Assembly: GCF_002091675.1 (NCBI RefSeq)
Contig: NZ_BDAE01000003.1
Location: 1 to 64,000 of the forward strand
From: Pseudomonas luteola NBRC 103146
Lineage (GTDB): Bacteria; Pseudomonadota; Gammaproteobacteria; Pseudomonadales; Pseudomonadaceae
Direction of reading: 5' to 3'
DNA length: 64,000 nt
The notes beneath the pieces were generated by a model. It saw only the letters and a list, made by a program, of their open reading frames with translations. It ran no database searches and was not told the DNA's origin. Each line of letters starts with the position of its first letter. Within the stretch, counting starts at the first letter, position 1. This document shows positions 53,130 through 62,407 of the stretch, piece after piece. The position numbers were made by a program, and so were the translations under genes.

Positions 53130-54680
53130 TCATGTAAGCCGTTGGGCGTAATTCATCACGCCACGCTCAATGCAGGTAACGGTTTTGTTGATAGCCTGCT
53201 GGTCACGCTCGGAAAACGGCTCGCCTCCGTTGTCAATGATAGTCAGCATCGAAACGCGACCTTTGCTGCCCATCGAGCGCAGCACCATGTGTGAGTGTGG
53301 AAACAGGGCTTGCAGATTACCGGGCAGGTGAGGGCGAAACTGCGCGCTGTTCTCCGGAGTAATACGAAGTTGGGCGGGATCGCTCATCAGCTTGCGCAGC
53401 AGGGGATGATTGTTGATAGGCAGCTGAAGCCCCTTGGCTGCTTCGGGCAGGCCATGGATGCCTTGGGCCATGAGCACTGTCTGGTCCGCATCGGGTGTCA
53501 GCAGGAGCAGGCGTGGCAGGCCGGTTGCCGCCAAGGCATCCCTGGCGCAGGCTGTCAGTTGAATACCATTGGTAAAGGGGCTGGGCGTCTTTACCAGTTC
53601 GGCACAATATCGGCGCCACGCGTCTAGTCCATCGCCTGTCGTTTGGTTATTGGCCGCGGCTGATTGGGTGTCAGGCGCGGCCTTCCTGTTTGACTGCAGG
53701 CGTCTTGCATCCCAGGGCCAGATCAGGGCTTCGGCCGGATGCCAAAGGCCTGGAATGAACTGTTGGCGAGCATGCTGCGCGGCGGCCTGATGGGTGACCT
53801 GCTGAATATGATCCAGTGACTCATGCATATAGAGGCCGACCAGCCGTTGCCAGCGGAGGATGTGCGGGTTGCTCCAGCTCTGGTGGGCGGCCACGGCCAG
53901 GCCATTCGCCAACAAAATTGTGTTGCCGGGCTGGGTGAGCCACCGACGTAGCGGCAAGTCCTCATCCAGGCGCTGTTGCTGCTGAAGAGGATGGGCATCG
54001 TTGTGGGCAATGTGCAGCGCCTTGACCAGCCGGCGACGATCTTTCACCAGCAGGCGATATCCGTCTACAACCCAGGCGGGCAGGCTCCAGCGCTCGGCTA
54101 GGGTCAGGCACAGGTCCAGAAGGGGTACGCCAAGCAGCTCCTGCTCGACCGTGATGGCCGGCTCGTTGTTGCCCAGTACCCGCTGCTCCCATTCTTCCCA
54201 GAGCTCTGGATAAGCCTGAGCCAGTGGCCACACGGGCGCCAGGAACAGAAGCGTAGAGAGACGAACCTCTTGGCGCAGGCGGGCCAGGGTATTGCCGAAG
54301 AGGCCATTGGCCTGCGCCATGGCGTGTTCGCTGATCAACAGGAGCTGCGAGAGGGCTGGCGAGTATTTCTCTTTAGCTTCCGACGGAAGTGCCGATAACA
54401 GGTACTCAGCGGGACCCAGCCCGAGCCGGCTCAAGGCTACTTCCAGCGAAACCGCAGGATTCTCCCGGCCAAGCTGGCTTCGGTTGGACTCCCTGAGCAG
54501 CACCAGCGACAGGATCGGTGACTGAAGCGCCACCTCGGCAATTTCAGGAACGGTCTTGTTGCCATTGGCAAGAGCCCTGCGGACATCTTCCTTGACTTCC
54601 TGGGGTACGGATAAACGTACGCTTTCCAGCCTTTTCAGCCAGGCGTCGAGCGTATTTGGACGAGCGGTAGTAATGGACAT
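53130..54680 (-). CDS. HDOD-domain signalling protein
   Basis: This 516-residue protein has an N-terminal HDOD region (about residues 15-230: VPEIAEVALQSPILSLVLLRESNRSQ, then LARLRQEVRLSTLLFLAP). A Gln/Ala-rich linker and a C-terminal GAF-like domain (370-510) follow. The HD metal ligands are absent, as in all HDOD domains, so it is a regulator rather than a hydrolase. It lies divergent from motAB and upstream of rhdA. A motility-related role is possible but unproven. Confidence 0.8.
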   Translation of the reverse strand: MSITTARPNTLDAWLKRLESVRLSVPQEVKEDVRRALANGNKTVPEIAEVALQSPILSLVLLRESNRSQLGRENPAVSLEVALSRLGLGPAEYLLSALPSEAKEKYSPALSQLLLISEHAMAQANGLFGNTLARLRQEVRLSTLLFLAPVWPLAQAYPELWEEWEQRVLGNNEPAITVEQELLGVPLLDLCLTLAERWSLPAWVVDGYRLLVKDRRRLVKALHIAHNDAHPLQQQQRLDEDLPLRRWLTQPGNTILLANGLAVAAHQSWSNPHILRWQRLVGLYMHESLDHIQQVTHQAAAQHARQQFIPGLWHPAEALIWPWDARRLQSNRKAAPDTQSAAANNQTTGDGLDAWRRYCAELVKTPSPFTNGIQLTACARDALAATGLPRLLLLTPDADQTVLMAQGIHGLPEAAKGLQLPINNHPLLRKLMSDPAQLRITPENSAQFRPHLPGNLQALFPHSHMVLRSMGSKGRVSMLTIIDNGGEPFSERDQQAINKTVTCIERGVMNYAQRLT

Positions 54681-54713
54681 AGAGAGCTCGCATGAATGGC
54701 TTACAGAAATACC

Positions 54714-54740
54714 TACAGTCTGGCGCAGATTATCCGATAA
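54714..54740 (+). promoter_or_regulatory. sigma-28 (FliA)-type promoter of motAB
   Basis: TACAGTCT (54714-54721), an 11-base spacer and TCCGATAA (54733-54740) match the FliA consensus TAAAGTTT-N11-GCCGATAA at 13 of 16 positions. They lie 54 bases before the motA ATG. Confidence 0.75.
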
Positions 54741-54794
54741 CTAAATCAGCAGCCTCTTTGTGGGCCCTTGTTTAACTAGAAGTGTTTGAAAATC

Positions 54795-55646
54795 ATGGTC
54801 AAGATCATCGGCATTATCGTTGTCATCGGTAGCATACTCGCAGGCTTTGTGCTGTCGGGCGGCAGTATCATGGCTCTCGTGCATCCTTACGAAGTGCTGA
54901 CGATTGGTGGCGCTTCGTTGGGTGCCTTTTTACAGGCCAACTCGGGCAGCACCTTCAAGATCGTGTTTAAGAAGTCTTTGTCCATGTTTGGTCATCGCTT
55001 CACTCATGCGTACTACCTGGACGTGCTCAAGCTACTCTACGAAATCCTCAACAAGAGCCGTCGTGAGGGCATGATGTCCATTGAGGGCGATATTGAAGAG
55101 CCTAACGAAAGCCCGATCTTCAGCAAATACCCTGCCATCCTCAAAGATGCACGGATGACAGCCTTCATCACTGATTATCTGCGTCTGATGTCGTCTGGCA
55201 ATATGGCTCCGCACGAGTTGGAAGGGTTATTCGACATGGAGCTGAATAGCACCAAGGCTGACCTTGAGCACCCTTCTCATGCCGTAGCCAAGATCGCCGA
55301 CGGTATGCCAGCCATGGGTATTGTGGCAGCGGTACTGGGTATCGTAATTACCATGGGCCTGTTGGCCGAAGGGGACACCATCAAGATTGGTGCGAGCGTA
55401 GGTACCGCCCTGGTAGGTACTTTCCTGGGTATTCTGGCGTCCTACGGCTTCTTTGCACCCTTGGCGGCCTCGCTCGAGCATGACGCCAAGGAAGAACTGA
55501 ACGTTCTCGAGTCCATCAAGGCCACCCTGGTTGCTTCCGCATCGGGCATGCCGCCAACCGTGGCTGTCGAGTTCGGTCGTAAAGTCCTGTATCCCGCCCA
55601 TCGCCCAAGCTTCATCGAGCTTGAGCAAGCAATGCGCGGCGCGTGA
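54795..55646 (+). CDS. motA: flagellar stator protein MotA
   Basis: MotA forms the proton-driven stator ring with MotB. The 283-residue protein has four membrane helices, with EILNKSRREGMMSIEGDIEEPNESPIFSKYP in the cytoplasmic loop carrying the conserved charged residues. DGMPAMGIVAAVLGIVITMG and GTALVGTFLGILASYGFFAPL are the last helices. The ATG at 54795 gives the family start MVKIIGIIVVIGS. motB follows after 12 bases. A sigma-28-type promoter lies upstream. Confidence 0.96.
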   Translation: MVKIIGIIVVIGSILAGFVLSGGSIMALVHPYEVLTIGGASLGAFLQANSGSTFKIVFKKSLSMFGHRFTHAYYLDVLKLLYEILNKSRREGMMSIEGDIEEPNESPIFSKYPAILKDARMTAFITDYLRLMSSGNMAPHELEGLFDMELNSTKADLEHPSHAVAKIADGMPAMGIVAAVLGIVITMGLLAEGDTIKIGASVGTALVGTFLGILASYGFFAPLAASLEHDAKEELNVLESIKATLVASASGMPPTVAVEFGRKVLYPAHRPSFIELEQAMRGA

Positions 55647-55658
55647 GGTTAAGCCGTC

Positions 55659-56768
55659 ATGGATAACAACCAGCCCATTATCATAAAGCGCGTCAAGAAA
55701 GTTGAAGGCGGGCACCATGGCGGCGCCTGGAAGATTGCCTTCGCCGACTTCATGACAGCCCTGATGGCGTTCTTCCTGGTGATGTGGCTGTTGATTTCGA
55801 CCACTCCCGAGCAGCGGATCGCCATTTCAGGCTACTTTCAGGACCCGATCGGGTTTACGGAAAGCGGAAGTCCTTATGTGATCGACCTTGGCGGTACGCC
55901 AACACCGTCTCCCAATCAGACGCTGAACCCGACGATGGAAAACGACCCCAAGACGCCGGATTCACCTGATAGCACTGATGAGGAGCAGATCGACCAGACT
56001 ACCAAGCCGAGTCCGGCTGATGCGGGCGGCATTGATGCTCAGCAGGCCGAGAACATCGCGGAGAAGATCGACAAGGAGCGCCTGCAACTGCTCCTGCAGG
56101 AATTGCAGAACAAGATCAACGAGAACCCGGATCTGCAGCGTTTCAAGGATCAGATCCTGCTCGAGATCACTCAGGACGGCCTGCGTATCCAGATCGTCGA
56201 TGCGGAAAATCGGCCGATGTTCGACTCGGGCAGTGCTGAGCTGAAGATGTACTTCGAGAATATCCTGCTGGCCATGGCGGATACGATCAAGGAAGTTCCA
56301 AACAAGATCAGCATCAGCGGTCACACCGATGCCAAGCCGTTCGTAGGGAAGGGATACTACGGCAACTGGGAACTGTCGGCTGCTCGTGCCAATGCGGCCC
56401 GTCGAGCGCTGGTGGCAGGTAGTTACCCAGAGAACCAGGTGGCCCGTGTAGTAGGGTATGCCTCGTCGGCACTGTTCGATCGCAAGGACCCGCTCGATCC
56501 GGTCAACCGTCGTATCGACATTGTTGTTCTGACCAAGAAGGCTCAGAAGGCCATCGAGGGTGACAATGGCGGCCAAGCCGATACCCCGCCGGCCGCGACT
56601 CCGGACCAGGCTCCGGCAGGCAGCGACACGGGTGCCTCGACCGGTAACCCCGGCAGCGTGAAGGCTACGAGCAATCTGGCCAACCCGCTCAAGGGCATCG
56701 ACCTGAAGAAGGAAATCAACGCCTTCGACGACGGTGCGCTGCAAATGAGCCCGCCGCCTAAGCCCTAG
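55659..56768 (+). CDS. motB: flagellar stator protein MotB
   Basis: This 369-residue protein has one membrane helix with the proton-carrying Asp30 (AFADFMTALMAFFLVMWLL). A long charged linker (about 85-160) precedes an OmpA-type peptidoglycan-binding domain (ISGHTDAKPF, then NWELSAARANAARRAL and DPLNRRIDIVV-like DPVNRRIDIVV). The C-terminal tail after residue 290 is a low-complexity Ala/Pro/Gly extension. It forms an operon with motA. Confidence 0.95.
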   Translation: MDNNQPIIIKRVKKVEGGHHGGAWKIAFADFMTALMAFFLVMWLLISTTPEQRIAISGYFQDPIGFTESGSPYVIDLGGTPTPSPNQTLNPTMENDPKTPDSPDSTDEEQIDQTTKPSPADAGGIDAQQAENIAEKIDKERLQLLLQELQNKINENPDLQRFKDQILLEITQDGLRIQIVDAENRPMFDSGSAELKMYFENILLAMADTIKEVPNKISISGHTDAKPFVGKGYYGNWELSAARANAARRALVAGSYPENQVARVVGYASSALFDRKDPLDPVNRRIDIVVLTKKAQKAIEGDNGGQADTPPAATPDQAPAGSDTGASTGNPGSVKATSNLANPLKGIDLKKEINAFDDGALQMSPPPKP

Positions 56769-56791
56769 CGGTAAAGAGGGCCTGCCCGGAC

Positions 56792-57811
56792 CTAGTACTC
56801 AGGTTCGGGCAGGCTGGCGATAATGTGACGGTAACTGGCCATGCGTTGAGGGTGAATTCGACCCTCTTCCTGCGCCGCCAGAAAAGCACAGCCCGGCTCC
56901 CGGTCGTGCTTACAGTCACGGAAGCGGCAATGCCCGATAAGGTCGGCGAACTCAATAAAGCCGGCTTCCACATCCTGACGGCTTACATGACCCAGGCCGA
57001 ACTCGCGGATACCGGGTGAGTCGATCAGATCGCCGCCGCCCGGGAAGTGGAACAGGCGGGCCGTGGTGGTCGTATGCGTTCCTTTGCCGGTTATCTCGGA
57101 CAACGCCCCGACACGCGTGTCCACGCCCGGCAACAAGGCGTTTACCAGCGATGATTTGCCTACACCGGACTGCCCTACGAAAACACTGATGTGTCCATCG
57201 AGCGTCTCTTTCAGCTTGTCCAGGCTCAGGCCGTTCAACGCCGATACTTCGAGCAAGGGGTAGCCCAGGTTGTTGTAGATGCCCAGCAGGTTATCCATCC
57301 GCTCGGCATTACTTTCATCGATCAGATCAGCCTTGTTCAACAGTAGAATAGGCTGAATGCCGGCATGCTCGGCTGCGACCAGATAGCGGTCGATCAGGTT
57401 GCTGTGGGGCTCGGGAATCGGCGCAAATACAATGATCAATCGATCGACGTTGGCCGCAACTGGCTTCAGGACCCCCCGCATGTCGGGACGGCACAGCTCC
57501 GAAATTCGAGGCAGTTGGGCGACGATAACGCCAATGCCCTGATTACCCGCCCGCCAGACTACCCGGTCTCCCGTCACCAGAGCTGGCAGGTTGGCGCGCA
57601 AGTGGCAGCGCTGGAGCTGGCCGTCTTCGCCCTCCACCTCTACCTGTACACCAAAGTGGGCAATGATCCGACCCTTCAACTCCGGGCCCAGGTCGCCACC
57701 CTCAAGCTCTTCGATCAACCGGGACTCCCGGCGCTCGGCGCGAGCCGCACGTTCGGTCTGAATCTTTTCAATACGCCAGCTTTGCCGGCGAGTGAGGTGG
57801 CGTTTGGCCAT
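56792..57811 (-). CDS. rsgA: ribosome small-subunit GTPase RsgA
   Basis: RsgA checks late 30S maturation. The 339-residue protein has a basic N-terminus ([18 protein letters not shown]) and an OB fold (about 60-125). A circularly permuted GTPase domain follows, with NKAD before the P-loop GQSGVGKSS and DSPGIREFG. The C-terminal zinc finger reads [14 protein letters not shown]. The ATG at 57811 fits the family. It converges with motB and lies upstream, divergent, of the membrane methyltransferase gene. Confidence 0.96.
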   Translation of the reverse strand: MAKRHLTRRQSWRIEKIQTERAARAERRESRLIEELEGGDLGPELKGRIIAHFGVQVEVEGEDGQLQRCHLRANLPALVTGDRVVWRAGNQGIGVIVAQLPRISELCRPDMRGVLKPVAANVDRLIIVFAPIPEPHSNLIDRYLVAAEHAGIQPILLLNKADLIDESNAERMDNLLGIYNNLGYPLLEVSALNGLSLDKLKETLDGHISVFVGQSGVGKSSLVNALLPGVDTRVGALSEITGKGTHTTTTARLFHFPGGGDLIDSPGIREFGLGHVSRQDVEAGFIEFADLIGHCRFRDCKHDREPGCAFLAAQEEGRIHPQRMASYRHIIASLPEPEY

Positions 57812-57939
57812 TAAGTAGCTCGATAAACCTGAAGTAAAGATAAAGTCTAACAGGCGGTTCGCCTGCCGGGGCAGAGATCGTCCAGCGGTCGGATCTTGGC
57901 TAGACTGCACAGCATTATCCGCTGTTATGACTTGGCCAT

Positions 57940-58710
57940 ATGCTCGACACCTTACGCCGCCGATATCCCGCTATCCTTGCATTACTGGTGCAGGTGCTTG
58001 CACTGCTTGTTACCTGGATTGTTCTACAGGTTGGTCTGGTTACGCTCCATTACCGCGCACCGTTGATCGGTGCGGCGTGCCTGCAAGGGGTCCTGGCCGC
58101 AGCGATTGGGCAGTGGATGGGCCTGCACCGCTGGTGGCTCTTCATCAATCTGGCTTTCGTACCAGCCCTGGTTGCCTTCGCCGGTTATGCCATTCCCGGT
58201 TGGGTCTTTCTCGCAGGATTTTTCGTTATTCTGCTCTTGAACTGGAACAGCCTGACCGAACGGGTTCCGCTCTATCTGACCGGGCATGAGACACAGCGAA
58301 AGCTCAGTGAGCTGATAGCTGAACGATCAGACAAGGTGTCTTTCATCGACCTGGGAAGCGGTCTGGCCGGAACGCTCGTCTATCTGTCGCGTTTACACCC
58401 TAAGAGCCATTTTACGGGCGTCGAGACCGCGCCGATGAGTTTTCTGCTCTCCTGGCTGCGCTGCCTACCGCGGCGTAACTGTCGGATTCGTTATCAGAGC
58501 CTCTGGAAAGTCGATCTGGCTGAATACGATGTCGTCTACTGTTTTCTCTCGCCCGCCCCAATGCCTGACCTATGGAAAAAAGCGCAGGCCGAAATGCGTC
58601 CGGGTGCGCTGTTTGTCAGCAACACGTTCGAGATTCCGGGTGTGCCTCCCCGGCAGGTCATCGAGCTGAATGACTGGCGCCAGTCGAAAATTCTCATCTG
58701 GCAACGCTGA
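57940..58710 (+). CDS. membrane-anchored class I SAM methyltransferase
   Basis: This 256-residue protein has about four N-terminal hydrophobic helices (residues 10-105), then a soluble Rossmann methyltransferase domain. Motif I is [22 protein letters not shown], followed by [15 protein letters not shown]. Motif IV is reduced ([16 protein letters not shown]). The pattern suggests methylation of a membrane-associated or lipid substrate, but none is known to me. It lies between rsgA (divergent) and orn, which begins 71 bases downstream with its own AAGGAG. Confidence 0.75.
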   Translation: MLDTLRRRYPAILALLVQVLALLVTWIVLQVGLVTLHYRAPLIGAACLQGVLAAAIGQWMGLHRWWLFINLAFVPALVAFAGYAIPGWVFLAGFFVILLLNWNSLTERVPLYLTGHETQRKLSELIAERSDKVSFIDLGSGLAGTLVYLSRLHPKSHFTGVETAPMSFLLSWLRCLPRRNCRIRYQSLWKVDLAEYDVVYCFLSPAPMPDLWKKAQAEMRPGALFVSNTFEIPGVPPRQVIELNDWRQSKILIWQR

Positions 58711-58781
58711 CGGCGTGGCGCAAGGCCAGCCGAGCTGTATTTATTCCGCTAAACTGCCTGCATTGCTTAAGGAGTATTGCC

Positions 58782-59324
58782 ATGCAGAATGACCAGAACC
58801 TGATCTGGATCGACCTCGAAATGACCGGCCTGGATCCGGATAACGATGTGATCATAGAAATGGCCACCATCGTGACGGACAGTGAGCTGAACACCTTGGC
58901 CGAAGGTCCGGTCATCGCGATTCATCAGCCGGACGAGATTCTGAACGGCATGGACGAGTGGAACACACGTCAGCACGGCCAGTCAGGCCTGACCCAGCGG
59001 GTCCGCGAAAGCACCATCAGCATGGCGGAGGCCGAGCGCCAGACCCTGGCCTTCCTCGAGCAGTGGGTGCCGGCGCGCAAGTCGCCCATTTGCGGAAACA
59101 GCATTTGCCAGGACCGCCGCTTTCTTTATCGGCACATGCCGCAGCTGGAAGCCTATTTCCACTATCGCAACCTGGATGTTTCAACCCTGAAAGAGCTGGC
59201 GGCGCGATGGGCTCCTCATGTCCGTGATGGCGTAAAGAAGACCGGCAGTCATCTGGCGTTGGACGATATCCGTGACTCCATTGAGGAGCTGCGCTACTAC
59301 CGCAAGCATTTCATCAAGGTCTAG
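58782..59324 (+). CDS. orn: oligoribonuclease
   Basis: Orn hydrolyses two- to five-base RNAs, including pGpG from c-di-GMP breakdown, to mononucleotides. The 180-residue DEDDh exonuclease opens with [25 protein letters not shown], contains [16 protein letters not shown], and ends with [24 protein letters not shown] precedes the ATG by seven bases. It links loosely to the c-di-GMP theme of fimX 10 kb away. Its 3' end overlaps queG tail to tail by four bases. Confidence 0.97.
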   Translation: MQNDQNLIWIDLEMTGLDPDNDVIIEMATIVTDSELNTLAEGPVIAIHQPDEILNGMDEWNTRQHGQSGLTQRVRESTISMAEAERQTLAFLEQWVPARKSPICGNSICQDRRFLYRHMPQLEAYFHYRNLDVSTLKELAARWAPHVRDGVKKTGSHLALDDIRDSIEELRYYRKHFIKV

Positions 59325-60385
59325 GCATAGCCGTGACGACCCAGCGCCCACTCCACATGTTCACGTACAAGTGGGGATGGGTGTTGCTGGTGCACCTTCA
59401 ATGCTTCGACCACCGGAATGCTGGTAGGCGCGTTGCCCAGCGCCACCGCCAGGTTGCGCAGCCAGCGCTCGTAGCCTGCCCGGCGCAAGGGCGAACCCTC
59501 CGTACGGCTTAGAAATTCGTCTTCCGTCCAACGAAATAGCGTCACCAGATCACTGTTGTCCAAGTTATGCCGTGGCTGGAAGTCCGGTTGCGCGGTGGGC
59601 TTGGCGAATCGGTTCCAGGGGCAGACAATCTGGCAGTCATCGCAGCCAAAGACCCGGTTGCCGATCAACGGGCGCAATTCCTCGGGAATCGAGCCCTTGA
59701 ACTCGATCGTCAGGTAGGAAATGCAGCGCCGCGCATCCAGTACATAGGGGGCAACAAACGCCTGTGTCGGACAGATATCCATGCAGGCGCTGCACCGGCC
59801 ACAGTGATTGCTGGGATGAGGCTCATCGATAGGTAAGGGTAGGTCGGTAAAGAGTTCTCCCAGAAAGAAATAACTGCCTGCCTTGCGGTTGAGTACCAGC
59901 GTGTTCTTGCCGATCCAGCCCAGGCCGGCCTTTTCCGCCAGCGCCTTCTCAAGCACAGGGGCGCTGTCGACGAATGCACGGTAGCCGAACGGGCCGATCG
60001 TGGCTTGAATACGTTCGGCCAGCTGTTGCAGCCGTTTGCGGATCAGTTTGTGATAATCGCGGCCCAGAGCGTAGCGAGAGATATAGGCGTGTGCAGGGTC
60101 CGCCAGTCGCTTCGCCATGTCGGTATCACCCGGCAGATAGTCCATGCGAAGCGAAACGATCCGTAGCGTGCCTGGCACCAGTTCGTCCGGGCGCGAACGT
60201 TTTTGCCCGTGTGCGGCCATATAGTCCATCTCGCCGTGATAGCCCGCGGCCAGCCAGCGCTCGAGGTACGCTTCGTGGTCGCCCAGCGCTACACCGGTAA
60301 TGCCGGTCTGCTGAAAGCCCAGCTCGCGACCCCATTCCTTGATGGAGGCTGCTAGCGTATCGAGATCGAGTGCGTAAGAAGACAT
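59321..60385 (-). CDS. queG: epoxyqueuosine reductase
   Basis: QueG reduces epoxyqueuosine to queuosine in tRNA, using cobalamin and two 4Fe-4S clusters. The 354-residue protein has the ferredoxin motifs [16 protein letters not shown] and [13 protein letters not shown]. An N-terminal cobalamin-binding domain and a C-terminal HEAT-like region are present. The need for B12 gives a faint link to the BtuF-like carrier at 23444. The ATG at 60385 has no clear Shine-Dalgarno. It is divergent from nnr. Confidence 0.95.
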   Translation of the reverse strand: MSSYALDLDTLAASIKEWGRELGFQQTGITGVALGDHEAYLERWLAAGYHGEMDYMAAHGQKRSRPDELVPGTLRIVSLRMDYLPGDTDMAKRLADPAHAYISRYALGRDYHKLIRKRLQQLAERIQATIGPFGYRAFVDSAPVLEKALAEKAGLGWIGKNTLVLNRKAGSYFFLGELFTDLPLPIDEPHPSNHCGRCSACMDICPTQAFVAPYVLDARRCISYLTIEFKGSIPEELRPLIGNRVFGCDDCQIVCPWNRFAKPTAQPDFQPRHNLDNSDLVTLFRWTEDEFLSRTEGSPLRRAGYERWLRNLAVALGNAPTSIPVVEALKVHQQHPSPLVREHVEWALGRHGYA

Positions 60386-60443
60386 GACGTGTTTAAGTTA
60401 CTGACGAGAACCTATTTTGCCAGACCTTGGAGCTTGGTATCGC

Positions 60444-61931
60444 ATGCACGACGAACTGCCGCTTTCCCTCTATAGCGCTGCGCAGGTACGAGCGCTCGAC
60501 GCGCGTCTGATCGAATCGGGTACTTCCGGTTTCGAACTTATGCACCGTGCCGCGCGAGCCGCCTGGCGGTCCCTGCGTCAACGCTGGCCCGATGCCGGTG
60601 CACTGACTGTTTTTGCCGGGGGCGGTAATAATGGCGCAGACGGTTATCTAATCGCCTCGCTTGCTCAGCGGAGTGGCTGGCCGGTAAACGTGTATTACCT
60701 GAGCGACCCTGAAAAGCTCGAAGGCGATGCGGCCAAGGCATATATGGAGGCCAAGGGTACCGGTATCAACCCGGAGCCTTGGCGAGCGGGCGTAAAGCTG
60801 ACAGGCGTTGTAGTGGACGCCATGCTGGGTACCGGCTTTTCCGGCGAGGTACGTGAGCCGTATGCCAAGGCCATCGAGCAGATCAATAGCTGCGACCTTC
60901 CGGTCGTGGCCGTCGATATTCCCTCGGGGCTTAACGCTGATACAGGCTTTGTCAGGGATCAAGCCGTCAAAGCCAACCTTACCATTACCTTTATCGGTCT
61001 CAAGCTCGGGCTGTTCACAGGCAATGGGCCTGACTACTGCGGCAGTATCGAGTTTGCCGCCCTGGTTGAGGAACCCCAGAACCCTGCCGATGCCATGGCG
61101 CAACGGCTGGCGCCCCGTAATCTGCCCAAGCTTAAGCCGCGTAAGCGCAGCTCGCACAAGGGTAACTTTGGCCATGTGTTGGTCATTGGAGGGGATGAGG
61201 GCACTGGCGGCGCTGCGCTCATGACCTCCGAGGCAGCGCTCCGCTGCGGCGCCGGCATGATTTCCCTGGCTACGCGACCTTCGAATGTGGCGCCTGTGCT
61301 GGCACGTCGACCTGAAGTGATGGTGGCAGGTGTCGAGTCCGCGGGTAAAGTCATTGCCCTTGCAGAAAAAGCCGATGTCCTGGCCGTCGGGCCTGGTCTG
61401 GGGCAGGGCGCCTGGAGCCGCAGTGTGATCAGCGTGGCGGCGTCCCGAGAAGTACCTCAGGTATGGGATGCCGATGCGCTCAACCTGCTGGCCAGCCAGG
61501 CGGTCACCAAGCCCAGGGGCGAGTGGATCATGACCCCTCACCCAGGTGAGGCTGCGCGCCTGTTGCGCAGCGATATTGCCACGATTCAGAGTCGACGCCC
61601 GGCCGCAGCCCGAAAGCTGGCGGAGCACTATGGCGCAGTGGTGTTGCTCAAAGGCCTCGGGACCCTTATTGCTGCACCGGATGGCCGCATGGCGCTTTGT
61701 GGGCGTGGTCACCCGGCGATGTCTACTGGTGGCGCAGGCGATGTGCTCACAGGCATTATTGCTGCCTTACTGGCACAACACCTCTCGGTGTTCGATGCTG
61801 CCTGCCTGGGCGCCTGGCTACATGGCCGTGCAGGAGAGCTGCTGGGACAGCATGGTCGAGGACTGGCTGCCAGTGATTTACCCGATACCGTTCGTCAGCT
61901 TTTAGAGAGTTACAATCCATGTCTGCAGTAA
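60444..61931 (+). CDS. nnr: bifunctional NAD(P)HX epimerase/dehydratase
   Basis: Nnr repairs hydrated NAD(P)H. The 495-residue fusion has the N-terminal epimerase domain (YjeF_N; FAGGGNNGADGYLIASLAQ and AVDIPSGLNADTG) and the C-terminal ADP-dependent dehydratase domain (YjeF_C; KGNFGHVLVIGGDEGTGGAALM and STGGAGDVLTGIIAALLAQ). I prefer the ATG at 60444. A TTG at 60417 would add nine residues. tsaE overlaps its 3' end by 13 bases. Confidence 0.94.
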   Translation: MHDELPLSLYSAAQVRALDARLIESGTSGFELMHRAARAAWRSLRQRWPDAGALTVFAGGGNNGADGYLIASLAQRSGWPVNVYYLSDPEKLEGDAAKAYMEAKGTGINPEPWRAGVKLTGVVVDAMLGTGFSGEVREPYAKAIEQINSCDLPVVAVDIPSGLNADTGFVRDQAVKANLTITFIGLKLGLFTGNGPDYCGSIEFAALVEEPQNPADAMAQRLAPRNLPKLKPRKRSSHKGNFGHVLVIGGDEGTGGAALMTSEAALRCGAGMISLATRPSNVAPVLARRPEVMVAGVESAGKVIALAEKADVLAVGPGLGQGAWSRSVISVAASREVPQVWDADALNLLASQAVTKPRGEWIMTPHPGEAARLLRSDIATIQSRRPAAARKLAEHYGAVVLLKGLGTLIAAPDGRMALCGRGHPAMSTGGAGDVLTGIIAALLAQHLSVFDAACLGAWLHGRAGELLGQHGRGLAASDLPDTVRQLLESYNPCLQ

Positions 61932-62407
61932 CGCCTTCGTCCGAGACGATAACCCTGTTCGCGCCTGACGAGGACGCCATGACAGCCCTGGGCAGCATGA
62001 TAGCCCAGGCCAGCGGCGGCCGTGGAACGCTTTATCTTCACGGAGACCTCGGAGCCGGCAAGACGACCTTGTCACGCGGCATCGTGCGGGGTCTAGGCCA
62101 TACAGGTGCGGTCAAGAGCCCTACCTTTACGCTGGTCGAGCCGTACGAGATCGGTGAGATCCGGGTCTACCATTTCGATCTGTATCGTCTGGCTGATCCG
62201 GAAGAACTCGAGTTCATGGGAATCCGGGATTACTTCACCGGTGATGCCCTTTGTCTGATCGAATGGCCTGAACGGGGCATGGGGCTTTTGCCAAAGCCGG
62301 ACCTGGACATTACCATTACGCCGCATGCGGGCGGCCGTAACGTGCAGTTGGTTTTTCAAGGCTCACATGGTGATGCCTGGCGTGCCGCCCTATCCACAGG
62401 AGTTTGA
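61919..62407 (+). CDS. tsaE: tRNA threonylcarbamoyladenosine synthesis ATPase TsaE
   Basis: TsaE powers the TsaBDE complex that makes t6A37 in tRNAs. The 162-residue protein has the P-loop HGDLGAGKTTLSRGIVRGLG, the switch-like VKSPTFTLVEPYE and LIEWPERG. It overlaps nnr upstream and amiB downstream, so nnr-tsaE-amiB form one translational unit. Confidence 0.96.
   Translation: MSAVTPSSETITLFAPDEDAMTALGSMIAQASGGRGTLYLHGDLGAGKTTLSRGIVRGLGHTGAVKSPTFTLVEPYEIGEIRVYHFDLYRLADPEELEFMGIRDYFTGDALCLIEWPERGMGLLPKPDLDITITPHAGGRNVQLVFQGSHGDAWRAALSTGV

Noticed and set aside
60648-61712. 354-codon open frame opposite nnr
   Set aside because: nnr is unmistakable on the plus strand. The antisense frame has no signal, motif or spacing that supports a gene.
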